From Hormiphora californensis (taxonomy: Eukaryota; Ctenophora; Tentaculata; Cydippida; Pleurobrachiidae), in assembly GCA_020137815.1 (NCBI GenBank), contig CM035357.1, positions 2,155,020-2,219,019 on the forward strand: a DNA stretch of 64,000 nt. Reading direction: 5' to 3'. Below are positions 23,882-35,048 of the stretch, in pieces. Made by a program: the position numbers and the translations under genes. The notes beneath the pieces were generated by a model. The model was not told where the DNA came from and did no database searches. It was given only the letters and a program-made list of their open reading frames with translations. The stretch's first letter is position 1. Every line of letters starts with the position of its first letter.

Positions 23882-23945
23882 CGATCACGCCACGGCTCGA
23901 CCTGGATCTCCCTCCGTAGGCAGCGCTTGCCATTGGCACCGACCG
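23882..23945 (-). pseudogene. Degraded tRNA-Arg copy
   Basis: Aligns end to end with the minus-strand form of the intact 73-nt tRNA-Arg(ACG) but lacks about nine bases scattered singly, so the anticodon and D stems fail. The shared flank (GACAAGAAA...GCTTGT) continues beyond it, also with deletions. Confidence 0.75.
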
Positions 23946-25068
23946 GACAAGAAAGGAAAGCTTGTCGATTGGCAGTAGCCAGCATGTGCGGCAGGTGACT
24001 CCAGACATTCCGCAGTTTGTCACAGAGGTAAAGTCTGGGACAAGCCATGTACATTTCCTAGGTCTTAACATGTTTGAGACAAACTTGGCCATGCACGAAG
24101 GAGTTCCAGGTCGAGGCGAGGTATTATCTTTTGTGAAGAAACCTAAGTGAATTTTATACAGTATTGACAACCTGATGGCCGTTGCAATAGCTTTTTGGAA
24201 ACCCATAAAGGATATTACAAAAAGGGATATAACCAAGTGTGCAGAGAGATTGGGAGAAGTCCAGACGAAGAGACCGAGAAATCTTCAAGATCGAGAGATG
24301 TTTTCACACTGTTCCTGCATACACTTAGATAGATTGTTGACCGTGAAATACACAGCTTGCGATACACCGAAGACCTGAAGTCAAGGAGCAGATTTAGATG
24401 TCATCCAAATAGAGGAAGTTACCTCCTGCATCGATAGCACTAATTTCACCTGGAAGAAGTTCGTCTTCATTGTATTTACCAAGCCAATTAGTAGCGGGGT
24501 TATTGTCGTAACAAGGCCGATGATTGAGCACAGTTGCACGCTCAAAATGAATCCAAAGGTCTGCGCCGCCAAACGGGCAGACACAGAGGAAGCTCAATTT
24601 ATACAGCAACGGATCCTTACCATGAGTTCTTAATTTAAGCCAACGGCAGACAAATCCTGATGTTTTCTCACACAATAAAAACTAAGTGTCCAATGAGGGC
24701 CTTGGCGTCCCCCATTTAGATCAGTGGTCCTTAATGTAAGTTACGCGAAACGTACGTCTGAGTTCCTCAACAAGATAACTGTGAGAAGGGTAAGTCAATA
24801 CTCCAACCACTACAGAACTACAGCTTAGAAGATCCACATTCAGGCAGCGAACAATATCCAAAGAGAAGGGCAACAACATTACCCTTGTCCATTCCGTAAA
24901 AGGTCATCAACATGCCAAAGTAGCGCTCGCAGAGCGAGGGCCCTTAGTAAATAGAAAAGCGATGCCCGAAACGAGCAACGGGAGAGGTAACAGAAATTAA
25001 CTGATATTTTTGGGAGAGATCGTGGTTCACCAGTCAGGGTTGTAAAAATTAGAGTACCCAAAAGGTAT

Positions 25069-25130
25069 CGATCAGCCAGGGCTCGAACGATCTCTGCTCC
25101 GTAGGCAGGCGCTTAGCCTGGGCACGCGAC
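25069..25130 (-). pseudogene. Degraded tRNA-Arg copy
   Basis: Aligns with the tRNA-Arg(ACG) sequence and 60 bp of its conserved flank, with about eleven bases missing and almost no substitutions. Not expected to fold. Confidence 0.75.
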
Positions 25131-25242
25131 GACAAGAATAGGAATGCTTGTAGATTTGTGCTGTACCAGCTTTTGCTCCCTAAGTGTTAGGCGTACCTTG
25201 TTTCACTGCGTGTACAAGCCAAATCTACAAGCATTCCTATCT

Positions 25243-25308
25243 CTTATCTCGCTTCCCAATGTAAGGCGCTGCCTCCCGCATTCCCAACCTGAGCTTCCTC
25301 GATCGATC
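25243..25308 (+). pseudogene. Degraded tRNA-Arg copy in opposite orientation
   Basis: TACAAGCCAAATCTACAAGCATTCCTAT at 25212-25240 is the tRNA upstream flank. The following 65 bp keep GTAAGGCGCTGCCTCC and CCTGAGC...CGATC pieces of the tRNA with many losses. It forms an inverted pair with 25069-25130, mirroring the arrangement of the intact genes at 4949 and 5366. Confidence 0.55.
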
Positions 25309-25399
25309 TTTTCCCGGGCAACCATATTTACGTTAGCTCTTCAAACCAACCAATATTTGCAATGGTTTTTGAAGTCTCGTCTCCGTTTTTGTAAAAAGT

Positions 25400-26702
25400 A
25401 TGAAATAGGATATTAGGAGAAATGGAGAGAGAGGTTTAAAGAGAGAGGAGTGAGTGGTTAAACTTGAGCGGAGGGGGGGAGGAGGGGAGTCGAGGAGAAG
25501 TTGACTCCTCTGAGGAACTATTATAAATGCTGGACCTTCAGCTTCCGCATTGTAATTTTGTCCTTATAATTGTATACAGTTCAACCAGGTATACGTAACT
25601 CATGGAACGTTACATAAGTACCATTAATAGTTCGCTCTCCTCTCTCATACTCTCTCTCTGATCTCTATGAACACAGTACCATGCAGTCTAACACCGAAGC
25701 TTTGATAATTGAGCCTAACACAGTAGCATTTTGCTAACAGTGACTTTATTAGATTATGATACATGAATTTCTTCTATGAATTACATATGCGGTTATGGAG
25801 TTGCCATAGGTCTGAATAGGCTGTCTGAAAGGGGAGCACGATTGGCACAGGTAACAGTTTGCATTGGTCGCTGACATGGACATGGGAGGGTACCAACCTA
25901 TTTTCTTATTTTTAGATTTTTTGAATAGGGCCGTACAAAAAAATAACCAAAATTCCCGACTTTCCTACACAAATCAGAACTTTCACTGCAAAGAAGGCTA
26001 ACTTCTGATCGAATTCTTAGGCCCCATTGAGAGGGTTTATTCTCGGGGCGACCTTTACTGGCCCTTTGACTAAATTATGAGACCCTAAGTCGTTACTTAG
26101 CCCAGCTTCATGCGAACATTACATGATCTAATTATTGACTTAACTTGCCCAATCCTATGCGTTACAGCAATAAATTTCCTTAGAAAATAGATTGAGAAAA
26201 CTTTTTCGGTAAGAAATCTGGATTGTAGGGAAATTTCCTTGCTTTAGAAAATACATTGAGAAATTTCTCGTAGAAATGCAGTTCAGGGGAATTTCTTCGC
26301 GATTTTGGATGACAGAGAAAATGTATATATTGTTGCTAAAGTGATACTGGTAGATTGGTAATAAAAGCTACAGAATTCTCTTAAAACAGTAAACGTTCGC
26401 ACTATGTATTACTCATCATAAACCGTTTTACTTTTTTGTATTTTTCTACTTTTTGTACTGTTTGTATTTTTTGTATTTTTTCGTTGAGGAACGCCCTGTT
26501 TTTTCCGTACAACACAAGAAATAGTGGGAACCCCCTCGCCCCCCCCCCCGATTCTGGGACGGTGAATGGTAAATAAACTAAAAAACCTAGAGGCCTTAAG
26601 GGTAACCTCGGCAATTTGTCAGTGCCTTTGTGCTCATGGGGTGTAAGCATTGCGGAGAGGTGGCGAGAGTGGGCAGGAGTTTACGGATGAATGGTAATAT
26701 AC
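25400..26702. other. Intergenic region left of the palindrome cluster
   Basis: No coding segment recognised. 25900-25960 and 26420-26560 contain TTTTTTGTA-rich sequence and GGNCCGTACAAAAAA motifs that recur in direct orientation at about 30580-30690, on the other side of the first palindrome. Confidence 0.5.
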
Positions 26703-27854
26703 TATATATTTTGCTGCAGCCCTCAGTAGGATAAAAAAAGGACCCGAAATAGAGGATTTTAAGGTCCCTAAATTTTCATTTTAGGGGTAGCATGCTGAAA
26801 TTTTGGGGATTTGTAGAGGATGCCAAGGTGTTTCAGCCAAAACAAAAATTTTTTGAATGTTGCTCATTTTTTTTGTCTGAGACCACTTTACTTTTTTTCA
26901 ACTTTGAGGCCCTGTTTGTCTATGTTCCTATGGACTGGTAAGGATAAAAATTGGTGAGAAGATGCTCCTAACAATTTTTAAAGTAGCCACAAATTTTCAG
27001 AAGGTCCGAATTTGAAATGTGACCAGGAGAAAGGAAAATGTGGTGCTAGGGTATCTGCAAAACCCTTATTTTTTTAGCAACATTGTACCTCATCCAAAAA
27101 TTATAAGTTTTAGGGCTAGAGAGCTGAAATTTTGGGGATTTGTAGAGGATTCCCAGGTGTATCAGGGAAAATTGTAATTTTTGGTTTGGAGCCCAATTTT
27201 TTTTCCGGGAATACTTCACTTTTCTTCGACTTTGAGGCCCTGTTTGACCATGTTCACATGGTCCGTTAAGGATGAAAATTGGTCAGAAGTTGCGTCTAAC
27301 ATTTTTCTATGTCGCTGCAAAATTTTATGCTTAACGATCAAGAAACACATCCCACAGAGAACAAAATGTGATGGTCGTATGTTGGAAAAAGGATATTTCC
27401 ACATATCCGTTTCAGCGTTGTTTCAAGCAAAGTTTGCATCATCTAAGATTCGTAAAACATGAATTTATTCAACTTACCAGGTAAGTTACCTTTACAATTA
27501 GCGATGGCCAGCTTTTTCAAGTGCTTCAATCAACTGTAACACTACCTGAACCTTCCATACTACTGTCAATAGGTTACATTGTTATTATTTATTAATTTTC
27601 GCATGGTTCAAATGCTATCTACTTATATATAGAGGCGCGAAAGTGTGTAAAACATTTCAAATAAAACATTTTTCAAACTCCAAACCACAAAAAACAGACA
27701 CTGAAAATATTCAAATTCCTATCATTACTATTATTATTGCATAACAGTTACGTAATCGGATCTTTTCTCTAGGCACGAGTCGATCTGTCTCTTAGTAGCC
27801 CCTAGTTGTAAAAGCCACTCAACTACTTGCACGCTACTTAGTTGTAAGTAACTT

Positions 27855-28631
27855 TCACATGTCATAAGTGTTTTGTACAGATACCATTGTCGTATGTTGC
27901 CCACAACTACTGCATGTTGCTGATATTGTTGCCCACATATGGTCAACAAGGACATCTTTCACGTCGCTGAATCTCAATCCGTCTCCACATCTGCTGCACC
28001 TAAATCTGGAAAAGAAATTTGTATCCATGACGAAAACACCGTCGGGAAAGGTGTGCCTTCCATTAGAAGAGGCATCAGATGTAGATGGTTGTTCATCTAC
28101 TGCTTCGGTATGCTCCTGCTCCAAAGACAGCTCTGTCATAGTGGAGATTATGGACATCACATCATCACTATCTCCCCCGGCCACATCTAAACAATCTTGC
28201 TCCACATCCTCAGATTGATGTTGATTCTCATGTTCCAGGAATAACTGCATACCATCAGCTAACTCGGTGAATAATTTGTATGCGAAACAGGATTCTTTTC
28301 GACGGCAGGCCCTGTTGTCTTTACACTTCCACAGTTTCACAATTTTGAACAGTTCATCAGTATTGAAGGTGGTCAAGTCCTCAATGTCATCCCCTAGTCC
28401 TGCCATTACTATCAGTTCTAATAAATCTTCCCCCTTACATGCAACTCTTTCCCCAAATGATATTTTAGTTGCACAGCGACAGCATCGAGATTCCTTCAAA
28501 GTTGACTCTAAGGCCTTTAGAAATATTTCGGCGTCTTCATGGTCGTTGGAAAGATTAGCAGGCATATACTGAAAGCAGTGACTGTTATCAAAAAGCAAAT
28601 CCAAATCAAAATTTTGGCATAGCATCCACAA
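27855..28631 (-). CDS. 258-residue CxxC protein inside the foldback element
   Basis: The longest frame in the palindrome spacer. The N-terminal half has a Cys cluster (residues 50, 51, 53, 65) and CKDNRACRRKESC (103-115). An acidic/Ser-rich linker (about 130-190) follows. The C-terminal end has RCSRCGDG and ATCSSCGQH (C212/C215 and C240/C243), which look like a four-Cys zinc ribbon. The layout FVMDTNFF..F.C..C........C..C recalls the N-terminal zinc ribbon of animal Mutator-like transposases, but no catalytic DDE part is seen, so this is only a suggestion. It could be one exon of a longer gene or cargo of the element. Its 5' end has been re-copied as the tandem array at 28683-28987. Confidence 0.5.
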   Translation of the reverse strand: MWMLCQNFDLDLLFDNSHCFQYMPANLSNDHEDAEIFLKALESTLKESRCCRCATKISFGERVACKGEDLLELIVMAGLGDDIEDLTTFNTDELFKIVKLWKCKDNRACRRKESCFAYKLFTELADGMQLFLEHENQHQSEDVEQDCLDVAGGDSDDVMSIISTMTELSLEQEHTEAVDEQPSTSDASSNGRHTFPDGVFVMDTNFFSRFRCSRCGDGLRFSDVKDVLVDHMWATISATCSSCGQHTTMVSVQNTYDM

Positions 28632-28987
28632 GCAATTAGCAAAACCTACACTATCAATTTACAGAAGGGATATAGATCAGCAGGCATATACTGAAAGCAC
28701 TGTTATCAAAAACAAATTCAAAACAAAATTTTGGCATAGCTTCCGCAAGCAAAACCTACACTATCAATTTACAGAAGGGATATAGATCAGCAGGCATATA
28801 CTGAAAGCACTGTTATCAAAAACAAATTCAAAACAAAATTTTGGCATAGCTTCCGCAAGCAAAACCTACACTATCAATTTACAGAAGGGATATAGATCAG
28901 CAAGCATATACTGAAAGCACTGTTATCAAAAACAAATTCAAAACAAAATTTTGGCATAGCTTCCGCAAGCAAAACCTACACTATCAA
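28561..28987. repeat. 110-bp tandem array derived from the ORF 5' end
   Basis: The motif GGCATATACTGAAAGCA starts near 28561, 28683, 28793 and (variant) 28903, giving periods of 122, 110 and 110 bp. The first unit is the coding start of the 258-codon ORF; the later units are diverged copies of it. Confidence 0.85.
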
Positions 28988-30397
28988 GGAGGGAGATATA
29001 GTCGAAAAGGCCAATTGTGGCACCCAGCTTATCTATTTGATAGGTTCACATTTGATAGACCTTATTCTTCTGTAATGATGTAGAAGCTAGATCTTAGTTT
29101 GTTCAATTCTACTCGAATAGCTGTATCGATTTTCTGGGTTCCCTTGTCAGTTATGACTGTGTTGGACTATATCTCCATTCAACAGAAAACAAAACTAAAT
29201 TTATTGATTGTTTTCACTGTATTATGTATGGATGGTATAACTTGCAAATCGTATATTCGCTTATACTATCCATACGTCATAAAAACGGTGGAACTGCAAC
29301 TAACCTTTATCTCGTTGCTGAATCTCCGATTAAAAGTTTCGTTATAGTGATAAACGATGACGTAGCTTGTTCCATACAACAAAAACCTTTTATTATTATA
29401 TCATATAATATGTACATTGGTTTTTATACTATGATCTATTTGAAATTTTTACACACTTTCGCGCCTCTATATATAGATAGCATTTGAACCATGCGAAAAT
29501 TAATAAATAATAACAATGTAACCTATTGACAGTAGTATGGAAGGTTCAGGTATTGTTACAGTTGATTGAAGCACTTGAAAAAGCTGGCCATCGCTAATTG
29601 TAAAGGTAACTTACCTGGTAAGTTGAATAAATTCATGTTTTACGAATCTTAGATGATGCAAACTTTGCTTGAAACAACGCTGAAACGGATATGTGGAAAT
29701 ATCCTTTTTCCAACATACGACCATCACATTTTGTTCTCTGTGGGATGTGTTTCTTGATCGTTAAGCATAAAATTTTGCAGCGACATAGAAAAATGTTAGA
29801 CGCAACTTCTGACCAATTTTCATCCTTAACGGACCATGTGAACATGGTCAAACAGGGCCTCAAAGTCGAAGAAAAGTGAAGTATTCCCGGAAAAAAAATT
29901 GGGCTCCAAACCAAAAATTACAATTTTCCCTGATACACCTGGGAATCCTCTACAAATCCCCAAAATTTCAGCTCTCTAGCCCTAAAACTTATAATTTTTG
30001 GATGAGGTACAATGTTGCTAAAAAAATAAGGGTTTTTGCAGATACCCTAGCACCACATTTTCCTTTCTCCTGGTCACATTTCAAATTCGGACCTTCTGAA
30101 AATTTGTGGCTACTTTAAAAATTGTTAGGAGCATCTTCTCACCAATTTTTATCCTTACCAGTCCATAGGAACATAGACAAACAGGGCCTCAAAGTTGAAA
30201 AAAAGTAAAGTGGTCTCAGACAAAAAAATGAGCAACATTTCAAAAAATTTTTGTTTTGGCTGAAACACCTTGGCATCCTCTACAAATCCCCAAAATTTCA
30301 GCATGCTACCCCTAAAATGAAAATTTAGGGACCTTAAAATCCTCTATTTCGGGTCCTTTTTTTTCCTACTTTGAGGGGCTGCAGCAAAAATATGAAT

Positions 30398-30716
30398 TCG
30401 AGTTAAGGGCTAAAATTGCATATTTGAGGTCACTTTGGGATGCCCTACAACCCCATATGGAGAGCTAAGCGGGCACTCGACAAAAATTTCGCCGAGGTGT
30501 ACCCTTAAAGGCCAATAGAAGGACCTCGAGCGCCTCTAGAGACCTGTAGAAGGCACCAAAGAAGTTCCCGACAGCAGTAAACTTTTTTGTATTTTTTGTA
30601 TTTTTTTGTATTTTTTTGTATTTTTTTGTACGGACCCTACAAAAAAATATTGCCTGCTTTTTCCGTACATCCGTACACAAAAATGGTTGATACCCCCCCG
30701 TGTACATGTATTGCAC
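30398..30716. other. Junction segment between palindromes
   Basis: 30387-30515 is homologous in direct orientation to about 32366-32505 inside the next cluster (GCAAAAATATGAATTCGA, GGCACTCGA, GGTGTACCCTTAAAG). 30580-30700 is a direct repeat of about 26425-26560. No gene. Confidence 0.6.
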
Positions 30717-33700
30717 GTCTAGGCCAGTCATTTTTTGTCATTTTGGGGCCGTTTGGTGAACTGAGACATAACAAAGGTTTTCCACTTGTATTGTACTCCT
30801 ATGGGGTCCTAGAAACACCAAAAAAATCGTCCACTCCAACCGAGGTGAAGAAAGTGCCCAAAATGGCCACGCCCTTTTTGCCTGTATTTTCAGCCTTGAC
30901 CAAAAATAGCAACTTTGCTTTGGATTGGAGTAGAAACGTAAATGAGGGCACTAAAATGTGTAGAATGAGCAGCAGAATCGATTGGTACCAAGCAGAAGTC
31001 GCTATCTCATCAGGTGCGAGAGATAATTGGATAATTAGGTATGCGCATAACCGTTTTTGAGCCATATGGCTATAGCCGCTCAGGAGCGGTTTCAGAAATT
31101 TTGCTTCACAGGAGCTTGTTCAGCATATAAAAGTTAGTGGGGGTAACAAATATGAAGTTTTTATCGCACAAGGTCAATGAGTTATTCAACGTTAAGGGTA
31201 CACCTGGCGTTTTTCATCATCGAGTGCCCAACCAAATGACTTCACCAGGGTTTAGGCCATACAAAATGGACCTCAAATATGCAATTTTAGCCCTAAAGTC
31301 GAATTCATATTTTTGCTACAGCCTATTTTCAAAGTGGCGTTTTTTCAATTTTTGTTGAAATTTTTAACCTCAGGACCACTTTTTTTGAGATGGAAACATT
31401 AAATTCTTGGAATTTGAAGAGAATATAAAGGTGAATAAGCCCAAAGAAGGATTTTTGAAATGGAGCTTATTTCTGGCCATGAGAACGGTTTACTTTTTTG
31501 CTTCTTTGACACGCTGGCTGAGAATGTTCCCATGCTTCATTAGAGATGAAAATCTGGAAATAGTTGCTCAAAACGATTATCTATGTGGCCCAAAAATTTT
31601 GGAACTTTCCCGCCAAAGATGTGGTGTACAGAGCTTTTTTTATGAAACCCGTCTTTTTGAAAAAGAGGGAAATTCCCTGTATCTCAAAAACGGATGATCG
31701 TAGAGACCTGGGACTAAGCTTAATCGATTCAGAAGGTCCGATTTTGGGGGGGTCTTCTGAGAGACATTTTGCTCCTACTCCAACCGATTTTGCTGTTATT
31801 GCGAAAAAGGTATCAGCAAGTAAGGGGGAAATCAGCCCGAAGCAGGCTACTGGAATAGAGTTGTTTCCCCTTTTCATAGAATTGGTTTTTCGCAATTACA
31901 GCAAAATCGGTTGGAGTAGGAGCAAAATTTCTCTCAGAAGACCCCCCCAAAATCGGACCTTCTGAATCGATTAAGCTTGGTCCCAGGTCTCTACGATCAT
32001 CCGTTTTTGAGATACAGGGAATTTCCCTCTTTTTCAAAAAGACGGGTTTCATAAAAAAAGCTCTGTACACCACATCTTTGGCGGGAAAGTTCCAAAATTT
32101 TTGGGCCACATAGATAATCGTTTTGAGCAACTATTTCCAGATTTTCATTTCTAATGAAGCATGGGAACATTCTCAGCTAGCGTGTCAAAGAAGCAAAAAA
32201 GTAAACCGTTCTCATGGCCAGAAATAAGCTCCATTTCAAAAATCCTTCTTTGGGCTTATTCACCTTTATATTCTCTTCAAATTCCAAGAATTTAATGTTT
32301 CTATCTCAAAAAAAGTGGTCCTGAGGTTAAAAATTTCAACAAAAATTGAAAAAACGCCACTTTGAAAATAGGCTGTAGCAAAAATATGAATTCGACTTTA
32401 GGGCTAAAATTGCATATTTGAGGTCCATTTTGTATGGCCTAAACCCTGGTGAAGTCATTTGGTTGGGCACTCGATGATGAAAAACGCCAGGTGTACCCTT
32501 AAAGATCGAAAAATGGGGGTAAAAAGTCGAAATTTGGTCATTTTCCTTCATTTTACCCTCATTTTTCGATCTTTAAAGTTGAATAACTCATTGACCTTAT
32601 GCGATAAAAACTTCATATTTGTTACCCCCACTAATTTTTATATGCTGAACAAGCTCCTGTGAAGCAAAATTTCTGTAACCGCTCCTGAGCGGCTATCACG
32701 GCGTGCCTGGTGAAACTTTAACACGACCTAGCATGCTACGGGAAACCACCACTTGTACGTGGTAGCTGAGGGTCTACAGAATGGCGCTACGGTGCGGGAA
32801 AAAACATTCCATTGCCTAAAATCTTTTTTTTTACTTTTATTTGATTTGGGTCAAAATTGGCTATATTAAACGTGGTCCCGAAAAATCCATAATGACTTAG
32901 CACACGAAATATGTCACCCCAACCTATTTTTGCACGTAGAATCGATTGCCGTTGAAGTCGAATCTCTAAAATGACTGTAAAATGGTCAAAAGTTGATTTT
33001 TTACCATTTTTTGGAGGTTTTTGGCCCCTAAACCATTGAAAACGTTGAAATAGGAATTTGAAACTAGTGCCAATCGTTAAAATGGTCATTTTTCTACCAA
33101 GAACCAAGTTTTCGTGTATATCCGATTTATGGTTAGATTTGGGCAAATTGTTGAAATCTGCCAACTAGGAGAACCGTAACTTGATTTTCTTGTTTTTTGG
33201 ATTTTGGCATTTTTGACAAACTTCTGATTGAAATGGTCAATCGGGACCATGCTTAAGGTGTTTATGGGACAATTTTCGACTAAAATCCAAGATTTCATAC
33301 CAATCCAATAACAGATCGTTGATTTATAGAAAATTTAAGTAGGCAAAACGGTCAAAATGACAACTTTTCTTGCTTATTTTGACCGTTTTGCCTACTTAAA
33401 TTTTCTATAAATCAACGATCTGTTATTGGATTGGTATGAAATCTTGGATTTTAGTCGAAAATTGTCCCATAAACACCTTAAGCATGGTCCCGATTGACCA
33501 TTTCAATCAGAAGTTTGTCAAAAATGCCAAAATCCAAAAAACAAGAAAATCAAGTTACGGTTCTCCTAGTTGGCAGATTTCAACAATTTGCCCAAATCTA
33601 ACCATAAATCGGATATACACGAAAACTTGGTTCTTGGTAGAAAAATGACCATTTTAACGATTGGCACTAGTTTCAAATTCCTATTTCAACGTTTTCAATG

Positions 33701-34386
33701 GTTTAGGGGCCAAAAACCTCCAAAAAATGGTAAAAAATCAACTTTTGACCATTTTACAGTCATTTTAGAGATTCGACTTCAACGGCAATCGATTCTACGT
33801 GCAAAAATAGGTTGGGGTGACATATTTCGTGTGCTAAGTCATTATGGATTTTTCGGGACCACGTTTAATATAGCCAATTTTGACCCAAATCAAATAAAAG
33901 TAAAAAAAAAGATTTTAGGCAATGGAATGTTTTTTCCCGCACCGTAGCGCCATTCTGTAGACCCTCAGCTACCACGTACAAGTGGTGGTTTCCCGTAGCA
34001 TGCTAGGTCGTGTTAAAGTTTCACCAGGCACGCCGTGCTATAGCCATATGGCTCAAAAACGGTTATGCGCATACCTAATTATCCAATTATCTCTCGAACC
34101 TGATGAGATAGCGACTTCTGCTTGGTACCAATCGATTCTGCTGCTCATTCTACACATTTTAGTGCCCTCATTTACGTTTCTACTCCAATCCAAAGCAAAG
34201 TTGCTATTTTTGGTCAAGGCTGAAAAAAGAGGCAAAAAGGGCGTGGCCATTTTGGGCACTTTCTTCACCTCGGTTGGAGTGGACGATTTTTCTGGTGTTT
34301 CTGGGACCCCATAGGAGTACAATGCAAGTGGAAAACCTTTGTTATGTCTCAGTTCACCAATTAAGCAAAAAGTGACTGGCCTAGTC
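30717..34386. mobile_element. Nested palindrome cluster: two long hairpins inside a third pair of arms
   Basis: Outer arms are about 30717-31076 and 34040-34386. Hairpin 1 spans 31077-32695 with a loop near 31807-31885, and has a small extra hairpin (32506-32575) only in the right half. Hairpin 2 spans 32696-34039 with arms of about 663 bp and a loop of only about 16 nt at 33359-33374; mirrored frames of 125 and 70 codons translate identically from both arms. The A/T-rich sequence has no convincing gene. The mirrored open frames are treated as by-products of the repeats. Confidence 0.75.
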
Positions 34387-34704
34387 TGTATTATTACAGT
34401 ACATATTATCGGAAAAAAGGCTTCTATCTCTCATTCAGTTTCTCTATGTATCTCCTTCTATTCTCTATTTCTTTCCATTATTTTTTTCTTTTTCTTGTTA
34501 TTTCTCTCTATCTATTTTCTCTCCCCCTCTATATCTTCCTCTCTCTCTCCTTCCTTTTCTCTCTGAACACATTCCGACCGCATGTAACCACATTAGATCG
34601 TAGAACGTTTGTTAAGTTCCTCTCTCCTGTGCTTTTGAGCATTTGTCTGTCCGTACGTTCCTAATTTCGTTCGTTTGACTTTTTATATTTTGCAGTAGTT
34701 AGTT

Positions 34705-34777
34705 GGCGAGGTATCTCAATAGGTTAGAGAAATGTACATGTAATCAGAGGTTGTCGGTTCGAGCCCGGCCCTCGCCA
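34705..34777 (+). tRNA. tRNA-like sequence, possibly a pseudogene or tRNA-derived repeat
   Basis: A perfect 7-bp acceptor (GGCGAGG/CCTCGCC), a D arm (TCTC/GAGA) and a T arm (GTCGG TTCGAGC CCGGC) are present with A-box- and B-box-like motifs, total 73 nt. However, the anticodon stem does not pair and the loop CATGTAA has A where T33 is expected. Read literally the anticodon would be TGT (Thr). A tRNA pseudogene or the head of a SINE is more likely than a working gene. Confidence 0.45.
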
Positions 34778-34941
34778 GATATTTTTCTAGTTTCCTCCCT
34801 ATTTAATCCTGATTAGTATAGTATAGTTAGTTCAGTAGTATCCCTACTAAAATTTAGTTCGACGTGCGATTGATTAACGATCGATAAACGATCGATATCA
34901 ATCAGTAGTTAGTTCAGTAGTATGCTGTTGAACTTTACTCC

Positions 34942-35048
34942 AGGAACCGACCGAAACAAGTAAACAACCAATCAGAACTCGTTATTTAGGTTACGTGACT
35001 GGTTATCAGCCAATCAGGGACCAGTATTTCCTGATTCGGTCGGTTCCT
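34942..35048. mobile_element. Short MITE (GAACCGACCGA family), copy 2
   Basis: AGGAACCGACCGAAACAAGT...GATTCGGTCGGTTCCT, about 107 bp, nearly identical to the element at 9781-9883 in a different gene's intron. Confidence 0.8.

Larger units (their letters stand above)
22171..25400. other. Region without readable genes, with decayed tRNA-Arg copies
   Basis: Only short, mutually inconsistent open frames occur. No family was recognised. Three degraded copies of the tRNA-Arg unit are present; their differences from the intact genes are almost all deletions. Either an old, deletion-prone segment or poorly corrected sequence. Confidence 0.5.
26703..30397. mobile_element. Foldback-type element with about 950-bp inverted arms
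   Basis: The left arm (about 26714-27664) and right arm (about 29434-30386) are near-identical reverse complements. For example, one 93-codon frame occurs at 27181-27462 (+) and again at 29633-29914 (-) with the same translation. The 1.77-kb spacer carries a 258-codon ORF on the minus strand and a 110-bp tandem array. Long arms around a gene resemble foldback elements or Mutator-like elements with long terminal repeats. No transposase catalytic core was recognised, and no target-site duplication could be fixed because the arm edges blur into related repeats. Confidence 0.7.

Noticed and set aside
27181-27462. 93-codon frame present on both strands (also 29633-29914)
   Set aside because: Both copies are the two arms of the inverted repeat. 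No domain, and it is explained by the palindrome.
32787-33947. Mirrored frames of 125 and 70 codons
   Set aside because: Same reason: reverse-complement arms of hairpin 2, low-complexity A/T-rich translation.
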